From UBA1447 sp964568955 (lineage in GTDB: Bacteria > Bacillota > Clostridia > Oscillospirales > Acutalibacteraceae), in assembly GCA_964568955.1 (NCBI GenBank), contig CAZMSM010000040.1:1-20626 (forward strand): DNA of 20,626 nucleotides. Reading direction: 5' to 3'. Below, one piece after another: positions 15,079 to 20,626 of this stretch (the stretch's first letter is position 1; every line of letters begins with the position of its first letter). A program made the translations under genes and the position numbers. The notes beneath the pieces are model-generated. The model made no database searches. It had not been told where the DNA came from and saw only the letters and a list, made by a program, of their open reading frames with translations.

Positions 15079-17001
15079 ATGAAAAATGTAAAACGCATAC
15101 TTTCTCTGGTGCTGATGGTCAGCATCGTGCTATCTTGCACCTTTATTGCGGTACCCGTGCAAAGCGGTGCTGTTAAGCAAGCGACGCAAGTTGCGACCAC
15201 CCTTGCACCGGTGGAACCTGTTGGCAAAAACGAAGCAGTTGCGGATACCCTGCTGGAAGCGGTAGCGTACGCAAGCACAAATTCCACCACAGTTGCGGCA
15301 GTTGCCCCGCAAAGCACCGGTACGCAGGTGATTGCGGACCAACTTGCAAGCAAAATGACCGGCAGAACCCGGTTGGACAAAGTTATTGGTGATATCTTGA
15401 CGCCCCTGCGCGCTGTCACACCGGTTAACAGCACGAATGACCTGACGCTGGTGCTAAAAAAGGTTTTGACGGAAGTTATCGGCGGCTTGGCGGATAATCT
15501 TATCAAAACCATCATCAAAGTATTCCCGCAGCGCGATTATCCCTACTATGAGGATTACGAAACCAAGAACTTTTTGCACGGCACCGATACATACCGTACG
15601 GCAGCCGCTCCAAATGCCCGCTGGAATGTCGGGTATAAAAGTGTCAGCATTGTTCCGGACGATGTGCTGACTGCCCCGTATTTTACCGCCGGTTACTTTA
15701 ATAACTATCTCGGTAAAAACCCCATTACGGCCGTGCTTGACGACCAATGCTTCCGCGCAGTCGCTATAAGTGACGGATCGGGCAGCGGCACTGCTGTTTT
15801 CATTTCGCTTGACGGTTTTTCCCTCTCCAACACCAACGCCCGCGAACTCCGCTCGCGCTTGGCAAGCTTTATTGCGGAAAAGAATATCGTCAGCCTTAAC
15901 GTGACCACCACCCACTCGCATTACTGCATTGATACCTCCGGGCTCGGTGTCAGCCTGCTGCCCTTCGTTGGCGAAAACATCTTAGCCGGTATCACCGGTA
16001 AGACGGAACAACTCAGCTCCACGAACGAAAAGTTTATGGAAGGGCTGTTTACAAAAGGCGCGCAAGCGGTCAAGGATGCCGTCAACACCATGCAAGCCGG
16101 CAAACTGTATTTTAGAACGGCCGACATTGAAGATATGATTAATGACAAGCAAATACCCATTGTTTTTGACCCGAACGCCAACACTATGCGTTTCGTTCCG
16201 GACAATCGAGGCGCCAACGAAATCTGGCTGGTCAACGCAGGGATTCATCCCACCGGCTACCCGCAATCCTCCACGGAAGCTTCTGCCGAGTTCCCTTACG
16301 CGATTGTAAAATATGCCAAGGAACTCGCCGGCGCGGATGTCGCATTTTATCAGGGTGCGCAGAATGAAATTTCCAAGGGCGGTACTATTGAGATGCCCGA
16401 GGATGCCACGAGCTTTGATCGAATTCAGGCATACGGCAAGCAGATTGTACAGCGCATTATGGCCTCAACCAACGACGTTGAAGTGGAACCCTTCCTCAAT
16501 GTAACCCATGCGGAAATATTTATGCCCATTGAAAACCCGGTTCTTATGGCTGCGGCCAAGCTTAATATCATCAACAACATCTGTGTCAACACAAGCGGTA
16601 AATTTGAAGATGCCTTGCTGGTGACCGAAATGGGTTATGCCGAGTTCGGTTCCAAGTTTGCCATCGCGATGATACCCGGCGAAATGACACCGGAAATTGC
16701 CTGGGGCGGCGCGAAAACTGCGGCCGAATCTTGGACAGGGAAGAATTGGAACTACCCGTCCATGCAAGAACTTGCCGGCAGGAAGCTCATTGTGTTCGGC
16801 CTTACCAATGACCAAATCGGCTATATTATGCCGGACAATGATGTCGCCGCCACCTTAACAGATGCCCTGGGCGGTATATTTGGCAAAGATGCCTTTGGCG
16901 AAAAGAACAGCCATTATTCGGAAATGCTTACCGTAAACCGCAAAGTCGGTTCCTACCTCATGCAGTACTTCACCGCCATGTTGGAAGATTTTAAAAACTG
17001 A
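15079..17001 (+). CDS. Secreted neutral ceramidase-like protein
   Basis: A 640-residue exported protein. The N-terminus is a signal peptide (VKRILSLVLMVSIVLSC, cleavage near 26-30; Cys20 could alternatively be a weak lipobox). Residues about 30-160 form an Ala/Thr-rich then helical extension not typical of the family. The rest resembles neutral/alkaline non-lysosomal ceramidases, which hydrolyse the amide bond of ceramide: an N-V-T-T-THSHY motif (H279, H281, like the family THTH zinc motif), FYQGAQNEIS in the place of the family's G-D-x-S block, an IPGEMTPEI segment, and LTNDQIGYIMPDND near the C-terminus, matching the NDYxGY-type motif. A strong sigma-A promoter and GGAGGA site support the start. 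A strong terminator follows. Ceramide as substrate is not proven; acylated amino-lipids or other amides are possible. Confidence 0.72.
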   Translation: MKNVKRILSLVLMVSIVLSCTFIAVPVQSGAVKQATQVATTLAPVEPVGKNEAVADTLLEAVAYASTNSTTVAAVAPQSTGTQVIADQLASKMTGRTRLDKVIGDILTPLRAVTPVNSTNDLTLVLKKVLTEVIGGLADNLIKTIIKVFPQRDYPYYEDYETKNFLHGTDTYRTAAAPNARWNVGYKSVSIVPDDVLTAPYFTAGYFNNYLGKNPITAVLDDQCFRAVAISDGSGSGTAVFISLDGFSLSNTNARELRSRLASFIAEKNIVSLNVTTTHSHYCIDTSGLGVSLLPFVGENILAGITGKTEQLSSTNEKFMEGLFTKGAQAVKDAVNTMQAGKLYFRTADIEDMINDKQIPIVFDPNANTMRFVPDNRGANEIWLVNAGIHPTGYPQSSTEASAEFPYAIVKYAKELAGADVAFYQGAQNEISKGGTIEMPEDATSFDRIQAYGKQIVQRIMASTNDVEVEPFLNVTHAEIFMPIENPVLMAAAKLNIINNICVNTSGKFEDALLVTEMGYAEFGSKFAIAMIPGEMTPEIAWGGAKTAAESWTGKNWNYPSMQELAGRKLIVFGLTNDQIGYIMPDNDVAATLTDALGGIFGKDAFGEKNSHYSEMLTVNRKVGSYLMQYFTAMLEDFKN

Positions 17002-17010
17002 TAAATAGTC

Positions 17011-17050
17011 CACAGGCCGCTCATTTTACAATGTGCGGCCTGTGTTTTTT
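17011..17050 (+). terminator. Rho-independent terminator after ceramidase-like gene
   Basis: CACAGGCCGC-T-CATT (17011-17025), loop, AATG-T-GCGGCCTGTG (17030-17044) pair with a single T-T mismatch, followed directly by six T (17045-17050). Confidence 0.9.
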
Positions 17051-17084
17051 ACTTTGGATTAGAATGTGAAAGGGAATGATTTAA

Positions 17085-18005
17085 ATGTTTGATTTTCTTG
17101 CACCAAGGCAAGCCAAAGCTTTAAAAAGAATGTTTACCCTCTTTTTTGATTACAACGGTACTGCCACGAAACCTATTTTGCGTTTTGTCGCAATTGTAAC
17201 CGCGATTGTTCAGCTGTTTTTTCTGCTTGTGTCCGACACGCCGGTGACGCCTTTCGGCCCGGCGCTGGACCTTGACAAGTTTGAACTTGTTTGGGCGGAC
17301 GAGTTTGATGACGACGAAGTGGGGCTGAGCAATTGGAGCGGCCACTACACCTATGGCGAAGCCGCATCCGTTCGCCGTGGCGGCTACTTTCAGCGGGACA
17401 TGGCCTTTATCGACGACGGCAATCTGATTATCCGCACGGATTATAAAGAAGAAGGCCTTGGCGGCGGCGGCCCCGGCTACTACTCCTATGGGATGGACAC
17501 GAGGGAAAGTTACGATCAGTTATACGGCTATTTTGAGTGCCGCTGTATTTTACCCGAAGGCGTTGATTTATGGGCCGCTTTTTGGATGATCAACGACGGA
17601 ACCTTTAACGAAGACGGCAGTGGCGCCGACGGTGCGGAAATTGACATTTTCGAAAGCCCCAACTGGGGCAAAAAATATAGGCACAACTCTGTCACCCAAA
17701 CCATCCACTTTGACGGCTACGGTGATGCCCACCAATCGGAGCATCAAGGGGCTTTTTATGTCAACAACCCCTATGAGGAATACAACACCTACGGCCTTGA
17801 ATGGAACCAAGACGAATACATCTTTTATATCAACGGCATCGAGTCGGCCAGAACCACATTCGGCGTATCGCAAAACCCGGAAATTATGATTCTTTCCGTT
17901 GAAGTCAATGGCAACAACGGCGTGGCGTCGCAAGCCGTTCAAAACAACACCACCTATCCTACGGATTATATTGTGGATTATGTCCGCGCTTATCAATATA
18001 AATAG
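17085..18005 (+). CDS. Membrane-anchored glycoside hydrolase family 16 protein
   Basis: A 306-residue protein. The first 32 residues are basic and cytoplasmic in character, followed by a hydrophobic segment (about 33-50, RFVAIVTAIVQLFFLLVS) that looks like an uncleaved signal anchor, placing the catalytic domain outside the cell. Residues about 65-305 are GH16: LVWADEFDDDEV at the start, YGYFECRCILPEG, WAAFWMI, then the catalytic motif E185-I-D-I-F-E190, with E185 as nucleophile, D187 and E190 as acid/base. GLEWNQDEYIFYING and the final YIVDYVRAYQY are also family features. The EIDIFE form without an extra residue fits licheninase/xyloglucanase-like branches, and laminarinase-like activity is also possible; beta-glucan is the likely substrate class. 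Ribosome site AAAGGG at 17069-17074. It follows a strong terminator and has no clear promoter of its own. Confidence 0.88.
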   Translation: MFDFLAPRQAKALKRMFTLFFDYNGTATKPILRFVAIVTAIVQLFFLLVSDTPVTPFGPALDLDKFELVWADEFDDDEVGLSNWSGHYTYGEAASVRRGGYFQRDMAFIDDGNLIIRTDYKEEGLGGGGPGYYSYGMDTRESYDQLYGYFECRCILPEGVDLWAAFWMINDGTFNEDGSGADGAEIDIFESPNWGKKYRHNSVTQTIHFDGYGDAHQSEHQGAFYVNNPYEEYNTYGLEWNQDEYIFYINGIESARTTFGVSQNPEIMILSVEVNGNNGVASQAVQNNTTYPTDYIVDYVRAYQYK

Positions 18006-18052
18006 AATAGATTCGGGGTAAATAAAACAGCGATAAAAAAAATACGGCAAAA

Positions 18053-18080
18053 AAACGCTCCGGATCACTCCGGAGCGTTT
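18053..18080. terminator. Bidirectional terminator, GH16 and zinc-ribbon genes
   Basis: A perfect 12-bp stem AAACGCTCCGGA (18053-18064) / TCCGGAGCGTTT (18069-18080), loop TCAC. On the minus strand it runs into seven T, so it is a typical terminator for the zinc-ribbon gene. On the plus strand only three T follow; it can still stop transcription from the GH16 gene. Confidence 0.85.
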
Positions 18081-18107
18081 CGTTAGCACAAATAACTGTT
18101 TAGCAGT

Positions 18108-18386
18108 TTATGCTTCTTCCTTTGACTTTGCAAAGCATTCGCTGCAAAGTACAGGGCGGTCTTCCCTAGGCTTGAATGGGACTCTTGCTTCCGCACCGCA
18201 TTCGGAGCAGATGGTGACGAACATTTCGCGTTCACCGCGGCTGCCGTTTTTGCGCGCATTGCGGCATTCTTTGCAACGTTGGGGCTCATTCTCGAATCCC
18301 TTTTCTGCATAGAATTCCTGTTCGCCTGCTGTGAAAGTGAATTCTGCACCGCAGTCTTTGCATTGGAGTGTTTTGTCTTCGTACAT
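18108..18386 (-). CDS. Small double zinc-ribbon protein
   Basis: A 92-residue protein. The start is the ATG at 18386-18384 (MYEDKTLQCKDCG), because GCGAGGT stands upstream and homologous proteins of Clostridia begin with this sequence. The frame continues 34 codons further upstream but those codons overlap a tRNA-like element and are not believable protein. Two zinc ribbons are visible: C9-x2-C12 with C38-x2-C41, and C60-x2-C63 with C81-x2-C84. The first matches the 'probable zinc-ribbon' family (FTFTAGEQEFYAEKGF, EPQRCKECR), the second the CxxC...PFKPREDRPVLCSECF type. Role unknown; nucleic-acid or ribosome binding is plausible. It lies downstream of a SigH-like gene on the same strand and ends at a strong terminator. 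Confidence 0.85.
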   Translation of the reverse strand: MYEDKTLQCKDCGAEFTFTAGEQEFYAEKGFENEPQRCKECRNARKNGSRGEREMFVTICSECGAEARVPFKPREDRPVLCSECFAKSKEEA

Positions 18387-18414
18387 TTTTTTACCTCGCT
18401 TGAAAAATAATATT

Positions 18415-18478
18415 TGCCCTTGTGCGGAATCGCACCGCCATCTTTGTTGAACAACGCTCTGCTTTAAGCTACGTGGGC
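18415..18478 (-). ncRNA. tRNA-like element with truncated anticodon arm
   Basis: Reading the minus strand from 18478: acceptor-like GCCCACG pairs with CAAGGGC (five of seven pairs, two mismatches), then TA at positions 8-9, a D-arm (GCTT-AAAGCA-GAGC, four pairs with one G-U), G26, then only 11 nt instead of 17 for the anticodon arm (TTGT-TCA-ACAA), AGAT, and a T-arm (GGCGG-TGCGATT-CCGCA, four of five pairs) whose loop differs from the usual TTCGATT by one base. A discriminator-like A follows, without CCA. It lies 28 nt upstream of the zinc-ribbon ATG. It cannot be a working decoding tRNA; it may be a relic or a regulatory tRNA mimic. Confidence 0.5.
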
Positions 18479-18492
18479 ATATTATCAATTGT

Positions 18493-18515
18493 GTAGGGCG
18501 GCCGGTGGCCGTCCG
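18493..18515. repeat. GTAGGG palindromic element, copy 1
   Basis: GTAGGG at 18493-18498 begins an imperfect hairpin: GGGCGGCC (18496-18503), GGT, GGCCGTCC (18507-18514), seven of eight pairs. It sits just after the SigH-like gene's stop and shares its outline (GTAGGG ... CCG) with two elements at 20405 and 20506. Confidence 0.4.
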
Positions 18516-18519
18516 CGGA

Positions 18520-19098
18520 CTATGTCTCGGTTGACTTTAGCTTTTTCTTTGCTCTTTGCAAAGCATTGTCAACCGCTTTGACCGTTGTGTGCAGGGCTTG
18601 TGCCGTTTGTTCGTAACTCTTGCCGGCAAGCCGCTCGCGGAGAACTGCTCTTTCAAACGTTGAAAGTTTTTCGTTGAGGATGCGCAGCAGGCGTTCGGTT
18701 TCTTCCTGCGCGGATAATATATCTTGTGGGTCGGCCCCCGGGTCATGTAAATCGGCGCCATCTTCGCGAAAGGGCAGGCTAAAATTCAGGGGCATATGTT
18801 TTTTGCTCAGTTGTGAACGAACCGACGAAATAATCCGATTGTTGATACAAGTGGCGGCGTATGTGCGAAAGGAGGCTTCCCCCCCCGGCTTGTAGCTGTA
18901 CACGGCGCTCAAAAAGCCGAGCATGCCTTCTTGCATTAAATCTTCACATTCAAGGTTCTTGCCCGCAAAGGCTGCAGCCCTTGCCTTGACCAATGGGACG
19001 ATACCCGAGATAAGCTTTGCCATCGCATTGTTGTCACCCTTGCAGGCAAGCAGTACAAGTTTTTCGTCGTCGGTCCGGGACTTTACCGGGTCGGTCAT
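18520..19098 (-). CDS. Sigma-70 family RNA polymerase sigma factor, SigH-like
   Basis: A 192-residue sigma factor. Residues about 51-90 carry region 2 (ECEDLMQEGMLGFLSAVYSY, then ASFRTYAATCINNRII), including the core-binding and -10 recognition helices; KKHMPLN follows as in SigH. Residues about 148-187 carry region 4, with a helix-turn-helix (LAGKSYEQTAQAL, then TTVKAVDNALQRAKKKL) for -35 recognition. Overall sequence and length resemble the stationary-phase/sporulation SigH group, which is slightly longer (about 210 residues); other roles are possible in non-sporulating relatives. Start supported by GAGGTGA upstream. It has its own strong sigma-A promoter. The zinc-ribbon gene lies downstream on the same strand. 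No anti-sigma factor is seen beside it. Confidence 0.85.
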   Translation of the reverse strand: MTDPVKSRTDDEKLVLLACKGDNNAMAKLISGIVPLVKARAAAFAGKNLECEDLMQEGMLGFLSAVYSYKPGGEASFRTYAATCINNRIISSVRSQLSKKHMPLNFSLPFREDGADLHDPGADPQDILSAQEETERLLRILNEKLSTFERAVLRERLAGKSYEQTAQALHTTVKAVDNALQRAKKKLKSTET

Positions 19099-19135
19099 TG
19101 AGTCACCTCACAGGATGCAACAATTGCACGAATCA

Positions 19136-19164
19136 ATAATAATCTACAAACCTATGTTTGTCAA
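19136..19164 (-). promoter_or_regulatory. Sigma-A promoter of the SigH-like gene
   Basis: On the minus strand a perfect TTGACA (complement of 19159-19164), 17-bp spacer, TATTAT (complement of 19136-19141). The start point would be near 19129, leaving a leader of about 30 nt. Confidence 0.8.
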
Positions 19165-19217
19165 GGGAGAATATGATATTAATGAATTTAATTTTGAACA
19201 ATTGTGGTTATAAAGAC

Positions 19218-19244
19218 GAAAATACATATATATAGTGTATTTTC
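19218..19244. other. AT-rich hairpin
   Basis: GAAAATACA (19218-19226), 9-nt loop TATATATAG, TGTATTTTC (19236-19244): a perfect 9-bp inverted repeat upstream of the SigH-like promoter. It could be an operator or a weak terminator. The same 9-mer GAAAATACA occurs at 14932-14940. Confidence 0.35.
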
Positions 19245-19249
19245 AAAAT

Positions 19250-19377
19250 ATCCGGGTAGAATTCAGCCAAGCATTTCTTGCTATTAGGGTTGACAGATGG
19301 ACCGAGCACCAAGTAAATGGGTGTTTTGCCGGCAGGCGAGGCATTCCTCCGCGCAAGGCATCCTTTTTAGAAAAGGG
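19250..19377. repeat. Candidate dispersed intergenic element downstream of mltG
   Basis: There is no gene with a credible start here, yet the minus strand keeps one frame open for about 50 codons with protein-like content (for example GKTPIYLVLGPSV and KKCLAEFYPD), and small hairpins are present (GAGG-CATT-CCTC at 19339-19350; CCTTTT-TAG-AAAAGG at 19362-19376). The impression that similar text recurs in related genomes is from memory only and is not verified. Confidence 0.25.
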
Positions 19378-20247
19378 TTAACCAGTTGGTGTGTTCCAGT
19401 TTTTGCGGATTTTGAGTTCTCTGCTGTGCTCTTCATAGGTTGTCGAGTAGTAAAAGTTTTGCCCCGCATAGGTAAAGTAATAGTAATAAGCCACGTTATC
19501 GGTTTCCTCAAGCGTCGCCGGGTAGAGGGCGGCGGCAATGGAGCCTCTGCCGGGGTTGCATATGGGCCCTGCGGGCAGCCTTTTGCAAACATAGGTGTTA
19601 TACAAGGCATCATATTTTTTACGCGCGCCGGGAATGACCGCGTCCCCATCCTTATCGTTCTGGAGCTCGTTCAGATAATCGCGGCTGGCGTCGAGTTGCA
19701 GGCGCGGCAAGTCCTTGCTGGCCAGGCGGTTATAAATCACGGCGGACACCTTCGCATCCTCTTCTTTTATCCCGGACTCTGCCTGAATGAGCGATGCAAT
19801 GGTAATAATCTCATCCATCGTATAGCCAAGCTCCGTTGCGCGCGCATAATCGGCAGGCGTGAGCTTGCTTTCCATATTGCTCAAAAAGCGACCGAGTGCC
19901 TTTTCGGCCGGTTCGCCCACATAAAAATCATAGGTATCCGGGAACACATACCCTTCCAGCAAAAACGGTCTTTCCCCTGCATTTAGTATCGCCGCGGCAA
20001 AGACGTTGCCCGGGGGCGGTGCATTCACAGCGGCTATAAAGTCGGCGCTCGAACACACGCCCTCTTTTTCCAGCAGTTGTGCAATCTCATAGACGGCCAG
20101 CCCCTCCGGCACAGTCACGCGCACCGTCGCACGCGCGGTCACCGTCACCTTGGGCGCAGTGAGCTTGTCAAAGGTGTCGCAGCCCGCCAGGCAAAAAAGC
20201 CCCAGCGCAAGGAGCAAAGCAATACATTTTTTCACTTTTATTTTCAT
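19378..20247 (-). CDS. mltG: Endolytic peptidoglycan transglycosylase, lipoprotein form
   Basis: A 289-residue MltG/YceG family protein, which cleaves nascent glycan strands in the cell wall. The N-terminus has a lipobox (CLAGC, Cys23), so it appears lipid-anchored rather than held by a transmembrane helix as in most MltG. Residues about 42-75 resemble the LysM-like part (VTVPEGLAVYEIAQLLEKEG). LEGYVFPDTYDF (97-108) and IASLIQAESG (150-159) are family blocks; E157 is the expected catalytic glutamate. LQLDASRDY replaces the common LQTDPTVxYG, followed by the conserved YNTY and LPAGPICNPGRGSIAAALYP. Shorter than the usual 330-380 residues, mainly at the N-terminal side. The start is supported by GGAGG upstream and a promoter 30 nt further up. 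It precedes the SigH-like gene on the same strand. Confidence 0.9.
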   Translation of the reverse strand: MKIKVKKCIALLLALGLFCLAGCDTFDKLTAPKVTVTARATVRVTVPEGLAVYEIAQLLEKEGVCSSADFIAAVNAPPPGNVFAAAILNAGERPFLLEGYVFPDTYDFYVGEPAEKALGRFLSNMESKLTPADYARATELGYTMDEIITIASLIQAESGIKEEDAKVSAVIYNRLASKDLPRLQLDASRDYLNELQNDKDGDAVIPGARKKYDALYNTYVCKRLPAGPICNPGRGSIAAALYPATLEETDNVAYYYYFTYAGQNFYYSTTYEEHSRELKIRKNWNTPTG

Positions 20248-20278
20248 GCGGATTGCCTCCGTATCGGTGGTTTTTAAT

Positions 20279-20307
20279 AGTATAGGTTATTTTTTTGGAT
20301 TAGGCAA
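20279..20307 (-). promoter_or_regulatory. Probable promoter of mltG
   Basis: On the minus strand TTGCCT (complement of 20302-20307), 17-bp spacer, TATACT (complement of 20279-20284), about 31 bp upstream of the ATG at 20247. Confidence 0.6.
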
Positions 20308-20369
20308 TAGGAATGCAAAAACAATGTTTTGGCGGAATGTTTTGTCGAGGGTGAAATGAAACGTGACGC

Positions 20370-20394
20370 AACTGTTGCCAATTTGGCAACAGTT
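20370..20394. promoter_or_regulatory. Perfect 11-bp dyad, possible operator
   Basis: AACTGTTGCCA (20370-20380), ATT, TGGCAACAGTT (20384-20394). Both arms match exactly. No T-run follows on either strand, so it is unlikely to be a terminator. It lies about 65 bp upstream of the mltG -35 box and could bind a dimeric regulator or be part of a mobile repeat. Confidence 0.4.
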
Positions 20395-20404
20395 CAAATA
20401 AAGA

Positions 20405-20429
20405 GTAGGGACGCCATATATGGCATCCG
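20405..20429. repeat. GTAGGG palindromic element, copy 2
   Basis: GTAGGG at 20405-20410 starts a hairpin in which GGACGCCAT (20409-20417) pairs with ATGGCATCC (20420-20428) apart from one C-A mismatch; CCG closes it. Confidence 0.4.
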
Positions 20430-20505
20430 AAAACTCCGGCTCGCGTCTCTGTGCGTGCAGGACAAACATTTGTCCGCATTCAAAAAACAAAAATCGAGCA
20501 AACCC

Positions 20506-20531
20506 GTAGGGCAAGGGCTCTGCTCTTGCCG
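20506..20531. repeat. GTAGGG palindromic element, copy 3
   Basis: GTAGGG at 20506-20511 starts a hairpin in which GGCAAGGGC (20510-20518) pairs with GCTCTTGCC (20522-20530), with one G-T wobble and a TCT loop; CCG closes it. Confidence 0.4.
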
Positions 20532-20626
20532 AAGCCCTCAATACGTTTTAACCACCGTCAGGCAAATAATAAAAATAAATTGGCAAAGTTACCTGATTGA
20601 ATATAAATTTGAAATAAGCTAACGTG

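Larger units (their letters stand above)
20329..20550. repeat. Intergenic block rich in palindromes
   Basis: No credible gene. The block holds a perfect 25-bp dyad at 20370-20394 and two GTAGGG palindromes at 20405 and 20506. A 97-codon plus-strand frame runs through it, but it lacks a ribosome site and follows the hairpins, so it is read as repeat-derived. From memory such blocks recur in related genomes; unverified. Confidence 0.35.

Noticed and set aside
15051..15518. 155-codon minus-strand frame opposite the ceramidase-like gene
   Set aside because: Antisense to a well supported gene with promoter and signal peptide; no own ribosome site.
18415..18478. A functional decoding tRNA gene
   Set aside because: The anticodon arm is six nucleotides too short, the acceptor stem has two mismatches and the T-loop lacks T55.
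18387..18488. Upstream extension of the zinc-ribbon protein by 34 codons
   Set aside because: The extension translates the tRNA-like element and the conserved family start is MYEDKTLQCKDCG with its own ribosome site.
20329..20622. 97-codon plus-strand frame
   Set aside because: No ribosome site, runs through hairpins and palindromes, and its residues are atypical; treated as repeat-derived.

Overview
The window looks like a chromosomal segment of a low-to-mid GC, Gram-positive anaerobe of the class Clostridia, probably an Oscillospirales/Ruminococcaceae-type gut or digester bacterium. The evidence is strong GGAGG ribosome binding sites, sigma-A promoters, lipoboxes, a SigH-type sigma factor, a two-cluster glycyl-radical-enzyme activase, type I cohesin and dockerin modules, and InlB-type (Listeria-Bacteroides) repeats. 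This is inferred from protein families; no marker gene fixes the taxon.

Layout. (1) 1-2243, plus strand: the 3' part of a secreted beta-propeller protein gene, then a small META-domain lipoprotein, closed by a clear terminator. (2) 2368-6447, plus: a promoter with a dyad lying over the -10 box, a cytoplasmic GH2 beta-galactosidase, and a radical-SAM glycyl-radical-enzyme activase whose partner enzyme is not in the window. (3) 6504-14720, minus: two very large secreted proteins in one apparent transcription unit. The upstream gene ends in a type I dockerin and the downstream gene begins with a cohesin followed by InlB-type repeats. This looks like a two-component extracellular assembly unrelated to a classical cellulosome, and it is the most interesting protein content here. 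(4) 14721-15078: an AT-rich divergent promoter region with two well-formed sigma-A promoters facing outward. (5) 15079-18005, plus: a secreted neutral-ceramidase-like protein, a terminator, then a membrane-anchored GH16 beta-glucanase. (6) 18053-20247, minus: a lipoprotein-type MltG transglycosylase, a SigH-like sigma factor and a double zinc-ribbon protein. The leader of the zinc-ribbon gene contains a 64-nt tRNA-like element with a shortened anticodon arm. (7) 20248-20626: no gene; the mltG promoter, a perfect 25-bp dyad and palindromic GTAGGG elements.

Together, the left and middle parts encode extracytoplasmic binding and degradation of sugars and possibly lipids (GH2, GH16, ceramidase-like, cohesin/dockerin), while the right part is housekeeping and regulatory (cell wall, sigma factor). 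Whether the beta-galactosidase, ceramidase-like protein and GH16 act on a common substrate is conjecture.
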